64,000 nucleotides of DNA from VAZQ01 sp963817015 (GCA_963817015.1 CAWFMV010000019.1:806001-870000), one strand, 5' to 3'; shown: positions 38,637-47,528, counted from the first letter of the stretch. The notes: a model not told the origin generated them from the sequence alone. A program made the numbers and translations.

Positions 38637-38894
38637 ATGGGCGAGCCGGCATACGAAGCTCCCAATCTGTTGGAAGCGGCCGTAGAACAAGCGATCGCGA
38701 TTTGCGACGGTGACGTGCGCGCGGCGTTGCGAGCCGCGCTCATCGCCAACTCACTCTTGATGGACGAGGTGGATCAGTTGACGCGGAGGACCTCGTTCGG
38801 CTTCGCACGCGGGAAGATTTCGCTTGCCCGCAGGGCCAATGAGAGACTGGAGCGCTGGCGCGGAATCTCCACGGGGAGCGAGGAAGACAGCTGA
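38637..38894 (+). CDS. SOS-controlled small protein of unknown function
   Basis: 85 residues, intact, soluble and mostly helical: an acidic N-terminal half (NLLEAAVEQAIAICDGDVRA, AALRAALIANSLLMDEVDQL) followed by a basic segment (TSFGFARGKISLARRANERL) and an acidic tail. GGGGAGG (38627-38632... spacing 4) precedes ATG 38637. The promoter 50 bp upstream contains a perfect LexA box, so induction by DNA damage is predicted. No membrane span, so it is not a SidA-like division inhibitor by structure. I do not recognise a named family; the basic patch could contact nucleic acid. Confidence 0.75.
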   Translation: MGEPAYEAPNLLEAAVEQAIAICDGDVRAALRAALIANSLLMDEVDQLTRRTSFGFARGKISLARRANERLERWRGISTGSEEDS

Positions 38895-39308
38895 CGCCCA
38901 CATTGCGGGCAGCTGAAATTCTCCTAAGGATGTCGCTTATCCATAGCGCTTGCCCATGATGCCGTTGGGCCGCTGCATGGCTTATCTCCATTGGCTCTCG
39001 GGTGATGGCGTTGGCGCGTCGGGCGTCGCCGCTAGCTGTGGGGTCGGTACCGCGGGGGGTAACCGCGTCAAGTATCCTCGATATGTCCTGTGCTGTCCCA
39101 CAAATGCATCGAACCATGCGAGAGAGATTTGTTAAATTATATCAAGTGCTTATATGCATGTGGTTCTGACAGTGTGGTATGTTTTCGCATATGCACGGAA
39201 TGCGACCGGCGGGGGTTGCTCGCCCCCGAAACCGCGCACACGTAGAGTGGCTTCAGGTGATTCGCCCATCGTTCCGACCAGGAACGACGGGACAGGGAGA
39301 AACCCCCA
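38895..39308. other. Intergenic region before the thiolase gene
   Basis: No convincing gene; short ORFs on both strands (38950-39135 plus, 38740-39117 minus) look like shadows. Bases 39120-39195 are AT-rich (ttaaattatatcaagtgc) and probably carry the promoter of the thiolase operon. A GC-rich inverted repeat (gggggttgctcgccccc) lies at about 39213-39229. AGGGAGAAA precedes the thiolase ATG. Confidence 0.5.
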
Positions 39309-40517
39309 ATGCCCGACGCTTTTATCTATGACCACGTGCGCACGCCGCGCGGCCGCGGCAAAGCGGACGGCTCGCTGCACGAGGTGACGGCGCTGGAGCT
39401 TGCCACCCAGGCGCTCACGGCGATCAAGGCCCGCAGCAACCTCGATCCGGCGCTGGTCGACGATGTGGTCCTGGGCTGCGTCGATCCGGTCGGGGAGGCG
39501 GGCGGCGACATCGCGCGGGCGGCGGCGATCAATGCCGGCTATGGCAACAGCGTGCCCGGGGTGCAGATCAACCGGTTCTGCGCCTCCGGGCTCGATGCGG
39601 TCAATTTCGCGGCCGCGCAGGTGATGTCCGGCCAGCACGACATGACCATCGGCGGCGGCATCGAGTCGATGAGCCGGGTCGGCATCGGCGCCTCCGGCGG
39701 CGCTTGGCCGGTCGATCCTGCGATCGCGCTCAAGTCCTATTTCATGCCGCAGGGCATCTCGGCCGATCTGATCGCCACCAAATACGGCTTCTCGCGCGCG
39801 CAATGCGACGAATATGCGGTGCAGAGCCAGCAGCGCGCCGCCAAGGCCTGGGATGAAGGCCGCTTCGGCAACTCGGTGATTCCGGTGAAGGACGTGAATG
39901 GCCTGACCATTCTGGCGCGCGACGAGCACATGCGGCCCGAGACCAACATGCAGTCGCTGGCGCAGCTCAAGGCCTCATTCGTGCAGATGGGTGAGCTCGG
40001 CGGCTTCGATGCGGTGGCGGTGCAGGCGCATCCCGAGATCGAGTTTGTCGAGCACGTGCACCACGCCGGCAATTCCTCCGGCATCGTTGACGGCGCCGCC
40101 GCGGTCCTGATCGGCAGCCGCGAGGCTGGCAGCGCCGCGAAGCTCAAGCCGCGCGCCAGGATCAGGGCCTTCGCCAATATCGGATCGGAGCCCGCCTTGA
40201 TGCTGACGGGGCCGGTCGACGTCACCGAGAAGGTGCTCAAGCGCGCCAAGATGGAGCTCAAGGACATTGACCTGATCGAGGTCAACGAAGCGTTCGCGGC
40301 CGTCGTGCTGCGCTATCTGCAGGCGTTCCGGCTCGATCCCGGCAAGGTCAATGTCAATGGCGGCGCCATCGCGATGGGGCACCCGCTCGGAGCAACCGGC
40401 GCCATGATCCTTGGCACGGTGATCGACGAGCTTGAGCGGCGCGACCTTCAGACCGCGCTGGTGACACTCTGCATCGGCGCCGGCATGGGCACTGCCACTA
40501 TCATCGAGCGCGTCTAA
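39309..40517 (+). CDS. Acetyl-CoA C-acyltransferase (thiolase)
   Basis: Thiolytic cleavage (or condensation) of 3-ketoacyl-CoA in beta-oxidation or ketone metabolism. 402 residues, intact. Nucleophile Cys91 lies in INRFCASGLDAVN; the second active-site set is AIAMGHPLGATGAM, and LCIGAGMGTATI near the C-terminus holds the acid/base Cys (about 388). AGGGAGAAACCCCC precedes ATG 39309. First gene of a run thiolase - cupin - cupin - FadJ with 3, 17 and 49 bp gaps, clearly an operon, pairing the two core beta-oxidation enzymes. Confidence 0.95.
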   Translation: MPDAFIYDHVRTPRGRGKADGSLHEVTALELATQALTAIKARSNLDPALVDDVVLGCVDPVGEAGGDIARAAAINAGYGNSVPGVQINRFCASGLDAVNFAAAQVMSGQHDMTIGGGIESMSRVGIGASGGAWPVDPAIALKSYFMPQGISADLIATKYGFSRAQCDEYAVQSQQRAAKAWDEGRFGNSVIPVKDVNGLTILARDEHMRPETNMQSLAQLKASFVQMGELGGFDAVAVQAHPEIEFVEHVHHAGNSSGIVDGAAAVLIGSREAGSAAKLKPRARIRAFANIGSEPALMLTGPVDVTEKVLKRAKMELKDIDLIEVNEAFAAVVLRYLQAFRLDPGKVNVNGGAIAMGHPLGATGAMILGTVIDELERRDLQTALVTLCIGAGMGTATIIERV

Positions 40518-40520
40518 CGC

Positions 40521-40985
40521 ATGCCCAAGATTGATATCAGCAAGGCGGTCGTTCGCACCAAGGGCGTCTATCCGCAGCCATACACCAGCATCACCGACGG
40601 GCGCGAGAAGGCGGCGCTCGGCAATGTGGCGGGACTTACCCAGTTCGGAGTCAACCTCACTCGGCTCAAGCCCGGCGCTGCGTCAGCGCTGCGGCACTGG
40701 CACGAGCAGGAGGACGAGTTCGTCTATGTGCTCGAAGGCGAGCTCGTGCTGATCGAGGATGGCGGCGAGACCGTGCTCAGGCCGGGCGACTGCGCAGGCT
40801 TCAAGGCCGGCGTTTCCAACGGCCATCATCTCGTCAACAAGTCGCAGCGCGACGCGCTCTATCTCGAGATCGGAACGCGCGCGGCCGCCGAGCGCGGCCA
40901 TTATCCGGATGTCGATCTTGTGTTTGAGCGCGACCAGAACGGCATGCGCTTCCTGCACAGGTCAGGCGAGCCCTATCCGCCCTAG
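40521..40985 (+). CDS. Cupin domain protein, copy A
   Basis: 154-residue single-domain cupin. Motif 1 is SALRHWHEQEDEFVYVLEGE (His-x-His-like HWHEQEDE with the later Glu), motif 2 is LRPGDCAGFKAGVSNGHHLV with a late metal His. The start MPKIDISKAVVRTKGVYPQP and the end MRFLHRSGEPYPP mirror the next gene. Three bp after the thiolase stop. The cupin type resembles proteins annotated as transcriptional-regulator-like or carbohydrate-binding cupins, but no reaction can be assigned. Confidence 0.85.
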   Translation: MPKIDISKAVVRTKGVYPQPYTSITDGREKAALGNVAGLTQFGVNLTRLKPGAASALRHWHEQEDEFVYVLEGELVLIEDGGETVLRPGDCAGFKAGVSNGHHLVNKSQRDALYLEIGTRAAAERGHYPDVDLVFERDQNGMRFLHRSGEPYPP

Positions 40986-41002
40986 CTTGAGATCGAGTAG
41001 TC

Positions 41003-41473
41003 ATGCCCAAGATCGATATTGCGAGCATCAAGACCGAGATCGGCACCGGCTATCCGGATCCCTTCCATCTCCCGGTGGCCGGGCGCGCGCGCAAGCGGCT
41101 CGGCAACGCCGCTGGCCTCGATCAGTTCGGCGTCAATCTCACGCGGGTTCCGCCGGGAGAGCAGTCGTCGCAGCGCCACTGGCATCAAAGCGAGGACGAG
41201 TTCGTCTACGTGCTCGAGGGCGAGCTGGTGCTGCTCGAGAACGATGGCGAGACCGTGCTGAAGGCTGGCGACGCGGCCGGCTGGAAGGCCGGCACCGATA
41301 ACGGCCATTGCCTGATCAATCGCTCGCAGCGTGATGCGCTCTATCTCGAGGTCGGGACCCGCAAGGTGCATGATCGCGTCGACTATCCCGACATCGACAT
41401 GCTCAACATCAAAGATGAAAAAGGTCCCCGATTTACCCACAGATCGGGCGAACTCTATCCGCCGCGGAAGTGA
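41003..41473 (+). CDS. Cupin domain protein, copy B (tandem paralogue)
   Basis: 156 residues, closely similar to the preceding cupin along its length: MPKIDIASIKTEIGTGYPDP, GNAAGLDQFGVNLTRVPPGE, HWHQSEDEFVYVLEGELVL, LKAGDAAGWKAGTDNGHCLI, NRSQRDALYLEVGTR and FTHRSGELYPP. Metal-binding His and Glu are retained in both copies, so both may be active. Tandem duplication inside a beta-oxidation operon is unusual; retention of both suggests two substrates or a heterodimer. Function unknown. Confidence 0.85.
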   Translation: MPKIDIASIKTEIGTGYPDPFHLPVAGRARKRLGNAAGLDQFGVNLTRVPPGEQSSQRHWHQSEDEFVYVLEGELVLLENDGETVLKAGDAAGWKAGTDNGHCLINRSQRDALYLEVGTRKVHDRVDYPDIDMLNIKDEKGPRFTHRSGELYPPRK

Positions 41474-41522
41474 TCAAGGGCGTAGCAGCGGCGCGCCGGC
41501 GCGGAACCTAAGAGGCTCAGCC

Positions 41523-43733
41523 ATGACCACCGTGAATTTCAAGCTCGACATCGACGCCGACGGCATCGCGCTCGTGACCTGGGATGTGCCCGGCCGCTCG
41601 ATGAACGTCATCGACCTCAAGACCATCGAGGAGTTGTCCTCCATTGTCGAGAAGGTGGCGGGCGACGCCGCCATCAAAGGAGCCGTCATCACCTCCGGCA
41701 AGGAGACGTTCTGCGCCGGCGCTGATCTCACCATGCTCGAAGTCTTCAGCCGCGAGTTCTCCGACACCGTGAAGGCGCAGGGCGAGGAGATGGCGGTCAA
41801 GCGCCTGTTCGAGGAGAGCCGCAAGCTCTCGCAGCTCTATCGCCGGCTGGAAACCAGCGGCAAGCCCTGGGTTGCGGCCATCAACGGCACCGCGCTCGGC
41901 GGCGGCTTCGAGCTCTGCCTCGCCTGCCATCACCGGGTCGCGGCGGACAATGCCAAGACGCGCGTGGGCCTGCCCGAGATCAAGGTCGGGCTCTTTCCAG
42001 GCGCTGGCGGCACGCAACGCGTGGCGCGCATGATGCAGCCGGGCGACGCGTTGCAGTTCCTGCTCAAGGGCGACCAGATCAGGCTGTCGCAGGCCAAGGG
42101 CATGAAGCTCATCGATGCGGTGGTGCCGCCGGCCGAGCTCGTCAGTGCCGCCAAGGCCTGGATCAAGGGCGGCGGAAGCGCCAAGGCGCCATGGGATGTG
42201 GACGGATTCCGCCTGCCGGGCGGGCTGGTCTATTCCAAGGCCGGGATGATGACGTTCCCGCCGGCGAACGCGATCTATCGCCGCGAGACCTACGACAACT
42301 ATCCGGGCGCGCGCGCGATCATGCAGGTCGTGTATGAAGGGCTGCAATTGCCGATCGATCAGGCGCTGCGCGTCGAGTCGCGCTGGTTCGCGAAGATCCT
42401 GCGCTCGCCGGAAGCGGCGAGCATGATCCGCTCGCTGTTCGTCTCCATGCAGGAGCTCAACAAGGGGGCGCGGCGGCCCAAGGACGTGCCGCCGACGACG
42501 CTCAAGAAGGTCGGCATCATCGGCGCGGGCTTCATGGGCGCCAGCATCGCCTATGTCACGGGGCTCGCCGGCATCGACGTCGTGCTGATCGATCGCGATC
42601 AGGAGTCCGCCGACAAGGGCAAGGCGCATTCCCACAAGCTGATGAGTGAGCAGGTCAACCGCGGCCGCGCCACCTCGGCCGACCGTGATGCGCTGCTCGC
42701 GCGCATCACGCCGACCGCCGACTACGGCGCGCTCAAGGACTGCGATCTCGTGGTCGAGGCCGTGTTCGAGGACCGCAAGGTCAAGGCGGAAGCGATCGCC
42801 AAGGCGGAGGCGGCGATGCGCGAGGGCGTGATCTTCGGCTCCAATACGTCGACCTTGCCGATCACGTCACTGGCGCAGGATTCGAAGCGCCCGGCGCAGT
42901 TCATCGGCGTGCATTTCTTCTCGCCGGTCGAGCGCATGATGCTGGTCGAGATCATCCTCGGCAAGCAGACCGGTCCTGCCGCGCTCGCAACCGCGCTCGA
43001 TTTCGTGCGCGCGATCCGCAAGACGCCGATCGTGGTCAATGATTCACGCGGCTTCTTCGCCAATCGTTGCGTGCTCAATTACATTCGCGAAGGCCACCTG
43101 ATGCTGATGGAGGGCGTGCCGGCGGCGATGATCGAGAATGTCGGCCGCATGGCGGGCATGCCGGTCGGGCCTCTGTCGCTTAACGATGAAGTGGCTCTCG
43201 ATCTCGGCTGGAAGATACTGAAGGCGACCGAGGCCGATCTCGGGCCGCAAGCGGTCGATCCGGAGCAGAAGACGCTGCTGCAGGAGCTGGTCGAGAAGCA
43301 AGGCCGGCTCGGCCGCAAGAACGGCAAAGGCTTCTACGATTATCCGCAGGGCGCTCCCAAGCGCCTGTGGCCCGGCCTTGCCGAGATTCAGAAGAAGAAG
43401 CTCGATCCCGACAAGATCGACGTGCAGGAGCTCAAGCATCGCCTGTTGGCGGTGCAGGCGCTGGAAGCCGCGCGTTGCGTCGAGGAGGGCGTCATCACTG
43501 ATGTGCGCGAAGCCGATGTCGGCTCGATCCTCGGCTTCGGCTTTGCGCCCTATTCGGGCGGCACGCTGTCTTACATCGACATGATGGGAACCAAACGCTT
43601 TGTGGAGCTGTGCAAGCGGCTGGAACAGAAATACGGGCCGCGCTTTGCGCCGCCCCAGCTACTCGTCGATATGGCAACCAAGGGCGATACGTTTTATGGC
43701 CGCTTTGCGCCCGGGACGGCGCGGGCGGCATAG
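41523..43733 (+). CDS. 3-hydroxyacyl-CoA dehydrogenase / enoyl-CoA hydratase fusion (FadJ/FadB type)
   Basis: Two-domain beta-oxidation enzyme, 736 residues, intact. Crotonase domain (1-200) with KETFCAGADLTMLE, INGTALGGGFELCLACHHRV and GLPEIKVGLFPGAGGTQRV (catalytic Glu), then the NAD-binding domain from about residue 330 (VGIIGAGFMGASIAYV, SNTSTLPITSLA, HFFSPVERMMLVEI, NDSRGFFANRC) and the C-terminal HAD domain (FYDYPQG, GFAPYSGGTLSYID). ATG 41523 follows AAGAGG. It would work with the thiolase at the head of the operon; the acyl-CoA dehydrogenase of the pathway could be the gene at 34.2 kb. Confidence 0.95.
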   Translation: MTTVNFKLDIDADGIALVTWDVPGRSMNVIDLKTIEELSSIVEKVAGDAAIKGAVITSGKETFCAGADLTMLEVFSREFSDTVKAQGEEMAVKRLFEESRKLSQLYRRLETSGKPWVAAINGTALGGGFELCLACHHRVAADNAKTRVGLPEIKVGLFPGAGGTQRVARMMQPGDALQFLLKGDQIRLSQAKGMKLIDAVVPPAELVSAAKAWIKGGGSAKAPWDVDGFRLPGGLVYSKAGMMTFPPANAIYRRETYDNYPGARAIMQVVYEGLQLPIDQALRVESRWFAKILRSPEAASMIRSLFVSMQELNKGARRPKDVPPTTLKKVGIIGAGFMGASIAYVTGLAGIDVVLIDRDQESADKGKAHSHKLMSEQVNRGRATSADRDALLARITPTADYGALKDCDLVVEAVFEDRKVKAEAIAKAEAAMREGVIFGSNTSTLPITSLAQDSKRPAQFIGVHFFSPVERMMLVEIILGKQTGPAALATALDFVRAIRKTPIVVNDSRGFFANRCVLNYIREGHLMLMEGVPAAMIENVGRMAGMPVGPLSLNDEVALDLGWKILKATEADLGPQAVDPEQKTLLQELVEKQGRLGRKNGKGFYDYPQGAPKRLWPGLAEIQKKKLDPDKIDVQELKHRLLAVQALEAARCVEEGVITDVREADVGSILGFGFAPYSGGTLSYIDMMGTKRFVELCKRLEQKYGPRFAPPQLLVDMATKGDTFYGRFAPGTARAA

Positions 43734-43884
43734 ATCAACGGCTATCGCGAGCAGCTCAAATCGCAGTAGTTCACGCGCATCTGAACCTGCTATGCCGGCA
43801 TCTGCCAACGGCACAAACGCCAATCTGTCATCGAGATGCTGCGAATCATTCCATTTTGGCGATTCGACACAAGTTCTACCATGC

Positions 43885-43998
43885 TCGGCCTCATGGCGAG
43901 GAGGCGCGCGTAGCGCGCCGTCTCGAACCATGGCTGCGGGCTTCCAACTCGCGGCTATCTTCGAGACGCCCTCGCTTCGCTCGGGCTCGACAGCATGA
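43885..43998. repeat. Nested palindromic intergenic repeat, copy 2
   Basis: Same architecture as the copy at 5563-5670: 'tcggcctcatgg.gagga', a GC-rich hairpin (ggcgcgcgtagcgcgcc), 'gtctcgaaccatggc' (43920-43934), a central arm, 'cttcgagacg' and 'gcttcgc'. It lies in the 400-bp gap between the FadJ-type gene and the MFS gene; no coding frame is supported in that gap. Confidence 0.75.
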
Positions 43999-44134
43999 AG
44001 CAGGTGCCCAACTGGGCCCGCGTAACGAAGCTTCAACGGCTATCCGAGGACTCAGATGCAGCAGTTCGCGCGCATCTGACGCGGCCGCGGCGACATCCGC
44101 GCGGCCAAGATGGGGGCAAGACGAGGGCATCGGA

Positions 44135-45352
44135 TTGACCGCCGAGCGAGAATCCGACCGTTCGCTTCTGCGCTGGCGCCAGATCCCGGGCAGTGTCTGG
44201 GCACTCGGCGTCGTCTCGATGCTGATGGACATCTCTTCCGAGATGATCCATGCGCTGTTGCCGCTCTATCTGGTCGTTGGCCTCGGCGCGTCCGCGCTTG
44301 TGGTCGGCGTGATCGAGGGCGTCGCCGAGGCGACCGCCCTGATCGTGCGGATCTTCTCGGGCGCGCTCAGCGATCGGCTTGGTCACCGCAAATGGCTTGC
44401 GGCGGCGGGCTATGGGCTCGCGGCCTTCACCAAGCCGGTGTTTCCGCTGGCGCCCTCGGCCGGCTGGCTGTTTGCGGCGCGCTTCATCGACCGCATCGGC
44501 AAAGGCATCCGCGGCTCGCCGCGCGATGCGCTGATCGCCGACGTCACGCCGCCCGATCTGCGCGGGGCAAGCTTTGGGCTGCGCCAGTCGCTGGACACCA
44601 TCGGGGCCTTCATCGGGCCGCTGCTGGCGATCGTGCTGATGCTGTTGACGGCTGACAACTTCACCCTGGTGTTCTGGTTCGCGGTGATCCCGGCGTTTCT
44701 CTCGTTCGCGGTGATCGTCTTCGGCGTGCACGAGCCGGAGCGGCCGGCTGATCAGCCGCCGGTGCGCTCGCCGCTCTCGCGAGCGGAGATCGGCCGGCTC
44801 GGTCACGCGTTCTGGATCGTCGTCGCGCTTGGGGGTCTGTTCACGCTGGCGCGCTTCAGCGAGGCGTTCCTGCTGCTGCGGGCGCAGTCGGTCGGCATGG
44901 AGCTTGCCTTCGTGCCGGCCATCCTGGTGGCGATGAACATCGTGTATGCGCTCTCCGCTTGGCCCGCCGGCGCGCTCTCGGACCGGGTGGGGCGCTACGG
45001 GCTGCTGACAGGCGGATTTGCGATCCTGATCATCGCCGACCTTGTGCTTGCCTTTGCGCCGAACGTTGCCGCCGTCGTCCTCGGCGCGGCGCTCTGGGGC
45101 CTGCACATGGGGCTGACCCAGGGCATTCTGGCCTCCCTGGTCGCTGACACGGCGCCGCCCGATCTGCGGGGGACGGCCTTCGGCATGTTCAATCTCGCTG
45201 CCGGAATCGCGACGGTCGCCGCCAGTGTGATTGCCGGTGCCTTATGGGATGCGGTGGGGCCGCAGGTTACTTTCATCGCGGGCGCGGCCTTTACGGCGCT
45301 GGCTTTGGCGGTGGTTCCGCTACTGCGGCGGTCCGTTGCCGGATCGACGTGA
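44135..45352 (+). CDS. MFS transporter
   Basis: Twelve-helix major facilitator of about 405 residues, intact from a TTG start. It shows SMLMDISSEMIHALLPLYLV, the loop 2-3 motif SGALSDRLGHRKWLAAAGYG, FIDRIGKGIRGSPRDALIAD and, in the second half, WPAGALSDRVGRYGLLTGGF. The RGSPRDALIAD segment is typical of a branch of drug/unknown-substrate MFS proteins common in alphaproteobacteria. TTG 44135 is the best start in the open frame; upstream translation runs into the dispersed repeat and is not protein-like. Substrate unknown. Confidence 0.88.
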   Translation: MTAERESDRSLLRWRQIPGSVWALGVVSMLMDISSEMIHALLPLYLVVGLGASALVVGVIEGVAEATALIVRIFSGALSDRLGHRKWLAAAGYGLAAFTKPVFPLAPSAGWLFAARFIDRIGKGIRGSPRDALIADVTPPDLRGASFGLRQSLDTIGAFIGPLLAIVLMLLTADNFTLVFWFAVIPAFLSFAVIVFGVHEPERPADQPPVRSPLSRAEIGRLGHAFWIVVALGGLFTLARFSEAFLLLRAQSVGMELAFVPAILVAMNIVYALSAWPAGALSDRVGRYGLLTGGFAILIIADLVLAFAPNVAAVVLGAALWGLHMGLTQGILASLVADTAPPDLRGTAFGMFNLAAGIATVAASVIAGALWDAVGPQVTFIAGAAFTALALAVVPLLRRSVAGST

Positions 45353-45375
45353 CGTCACCAGATCAAGGTCACGTC
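45346..45375 (+). terminator. Inverted repeat at the end of the MFS gene
   Basis: GACGTGAC (45346-45353) pairs with GTCACGTC (45368-45375) across a 14-base loop, overlapping the MFS stop codon. No T-run follows, so it is at most a weak or Rho-assisted terminator, or an mRNA 3' end stabiliser. Confidence 0.35.
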
Positions 45376-45472
45376 ATCAAAGTCATGTGGGGCTCCACCA
45401 TTGCCCTTCCTCTCAGCCCCCGTGTAAGGTCCCGCCCCTTTGACAACGGTTCGCCAATAGCTCGTAACCAAG

Positions 45473-46843
45473 ATGGCTCGTGACCAGGTCGATATGACGC
45501 CGATCGAGACGCGCGACGAGCTCGTCGCGTGGTTCGCGGAAGGTTGCAAGCCGAAGGTGGACTATCGGATCGGGACCGAGCACGAGAAGTTCGCGTTCAC
45601 GGTGGAGGGGCACCGGCCTGTTCCCTACGAGGGGCGGCGCAGCATCCGTGCGCTGCTTGAGGGCATGCAGCTCCTGCTCGGCTGGGAGCCGATCATGGAG
45701 AACGGCAACATCATCGGCATGTTCGACGTGACCGGGGGCGGGGCGATCTCGCTCGAGCCCGGCGGCCAGTTCGAGCTTTCTGGCGCGCCGGTCGAGAACG
45801 TGCACCAGACCTGCACCGAGTTGATGGCGCACCTCGCGCAGCTGCGCGAGGTGGCCCGCCCGCTTGGCATCGGTTTTCTCGGGCTTGGCATGACGCCCGA
45901 CTGGTCGCGCGCCGACATGCCCACCATGCCGAAGGGCCGCTACCGCATCATGACTGCCTACATGCCGAAGGTCGGCACGCTCGGCCTCGACATGATGTAC
46001 CGGACCTGCACGGTGCAGACCAATCTCGATTTCTCCTCCGAAGCCGACATGGTCAAGAAGCTGCGCGCGTCGCTCGCGCTGCAGCCGGTCGTGACCGCAA
46101 TGTTCGCGAACTCGCCTTTCACCGAAGGCAAGGCGAACGGCTTCGTGTCGTTTCGATCGGAGATCTGGCGTCACACCGATGCGGACCGCTCCGGCATGCT
46201 GCCGTGGGCGTTCGAGTCCGGCATGGGGTTCGAGCGCTATGTCGACTATGCACTCGACGTGCCGATGTATTTCGTCAAGCGTGGCGACCGATACATCGAT
46301 GTGGCGGGCCAGTCGTTCCGCGATCTCCTCGCCGGCAAGCTGCCGGGGCTGCCAGGCGAGCGCGCCACGCTGTCGGATTGGGCCAACCACGTCTCGACTA
46401 TTTTTCCGGAGGTGCGCCTCAAGCGCTACCTCGAGATGCGCGGCGCCGACGGCGGCCCGTGGCGGCGGCTGCCGGCGTTTGCGGCCTACTGGGTCGGGCT
46501 CCTCTACGACGATGCCTCGCTCGATGCGGCCTGGGATCTGGTCAAGGACTGGACCGCCGAAGAGCGCCAAAAGCTGCGCGACGAGGTGCCGAAGCTCGGC
46601 TTCAAGGCCCGCATTCGGCAGTGGAGCGTGCTCAATCTCGCCAAGGAGACGCTGAAGCTCGCCGAGCAGGGGCTGGCGCGGCGCCGCAAGCATGACAGGG
46701 CCGGTCACGACGAGACCCGCTATCTGCGGCCAATTCAGGAATTCGTCGCGCGCGGGATCACACCGGCCGAGGAGCTGCTGGAGAAATTTCACGGGCCTTG
46801 GAAGGGCTCGGTCGACCCGATCTACAAAGAGTACGCCTATTAG
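45473..46843 (+). CDS. gshA: Glutamate--cysteine ligase (plant/alphaproteobacterial class)
   Basis: First step of glutathione synthesis: ATP-dependent ligation of L-Glu and L-Cys. 456 residues, intact; of the GCS2-type class found in plants and alphaproteobacteria rather than the E. coli type. Signature segments are DYRIGTEHEKFAF, GGAISLEPGGQFELSGAP, QTCTELMAHLAQL, GMTPDWSRADMPTMPKGRY, MMYRTCTVQTNLDFSSEADM and NSPFTEGKANGFVSFRSEIW. Glutathione formed here could also serve sulfur and redox metabolism hinted at by neighbouring exporters, but no direct link is visible. Confidence 0.95.
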   Translation: MARDQVDMTPIETRDELVAWFAEGCKPKVDYRIGTEHEKFAFTVEGHRPVPYEGRRSIRALLEGMQLLLGWEPIMENGNIIGMFDVTGGGAISLEPGGQFELSGAPVENVHQTCTELMAHLAQLREVARPLGIGFLGLGMTPDWSRADMPTMPKGRYRIMTAYMPKVGTLGLDMMYRTCTVQTNLDFSSEADMVKKLRASLALQPVVTAMFANSPFTEGKANGFVSFRSEIWRHTDADRSGMLPWAFESGMGFERYVDYALDVPMYFVKRGDRYIDVAGQSFRDLLAGKLPGLPGERATLSDWANHVSTIFPEVRLKRYLEMRGADGGPWRRLPAFAAYWVGLLYDDASLDAAWDLVKDWTAEERQKLRDEVPKLGFKARIRQWSVLNLAKETLKLAEQGLARRRKHDRAGHDETRYLRPIQEFVARGITPAEELLEKFHGPWKGSVDPIYKEYAY

Positions 46844-46853
46844 ACTTTGCTCT

Positions 46854-46924
46854 GCCCGCCCTCATTCTGCGGAGCGCGCATCCCCGGCATAGGTCATCCT
46901 CCGCACAGGCGGGCGCGCGTCTCG
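46854..46924 (+). terminator. Two-tier stem-loop after gshA
   Basis: GCCCGCC (46854-46860) pairs with GGCGGGC (46918-46924) and, inside it, TGCGGAG (46868-46874) pairs with CTCCGCA (46909-46915). It starts ten bases after the gshA stop. There is no U-tract. The following bases (gcgcgtctcgaagcacgagg) echo the dispersed palindromic repeat, so this may be a degenerate third copy acting as a transcript end. Confidence 0.45.
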
Positions 46925-47073
46925 AAGCACGAGGTCGGACGCAACGCAGCGAGACGACGATCCACAACCATGCGTCCCTTGAACCTCAATAAATGATGCG
47001 TATCTCGAACTATAATGGTGGCGACGAATCACGCCATATGACCGCGATTACCGTCCAATAGAGGAGATCGGAC

Positions 47074-47484
47074 ATGAGGTGGAATATCGCCTTGGCGGCT
47101 CCGCTGCTCGGCAGTCTTATACTCGGTGCGGCGACGATCGCGTCACCGGCCGCAGCCGCTCCGGCCGGCATTTTGCGCACACTCGACCCCGACCGTGATG
47201 GTACCGTTGACCTCAACGAGGCCAAAGCCGCAGCGACCGCGCTGTTTGACCGGCTGGACCGCGATCACGACGGAACGCTTGATCGGCGCGAGCTCAGAGG
47301 CCGGCTCAGCGCGAAACAGTTCGCCGCTGCCGATCCGGACCACGATGGAACGCTGACGAAGGCGGAGTATCTCGCCGTCGTCGAGAAGCGTTTCACGGCC
47401 GCTGACCCAGACAAGGACGGTACGCTTGACCGCAAGGAGCTGAGATCGGCGGCTGGGCGTGCGCTTGTGCGTCTGCTCCGGTGA
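47074..47484 (+). CDS. Exported EF-hand calcium-binding protein
   Basis: 136 residues, intact, with a signal peptide (1-29, cut after PAAAA). Four EF-hand loops follow: DPDRDGTVDLNE (38-49), DRDHDGTLDRRE (62-73), DPDHDGTLTKAE (87-98) and DPDKDGTLDRKE (111-122), all with Asp at positions 1, 3, 5 and Glu at 12. Predicted periplasmic Ca2+ buffer or sensor, calmodulin-like in layout. AGAGGAGAT precedes ATG 47074. Stand-alone gene, convergent with the downstream hydrolase. Confidence 0.93.
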   Translation: MRWNIALAAPLLGSLILGAATIASPAAAAPAGILRTLDPDRDGTVDLNEAKAAATALFDRLDRDHDGTLDRRELRGRLSAKQFAAADPDHDGTLTKAEYLAVVEKRFTAADPDKDGTLDRKELRSAAGRALVRLLR

Positions 47485-47528
47485 TCCATCAGCGCGAACG
47501 CACCTGAGACGCCCCAACGTCGCCGGCC

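Noticed and set aside
38950..39135. Plus-strand ORF of 61 codons and a 13-residue minus frame (MQRPNGIMGKRYG) near 38990
   Set aside because: Too short and unsupported; the minus peptide has a fair RBS but no downstream gene it could lead.
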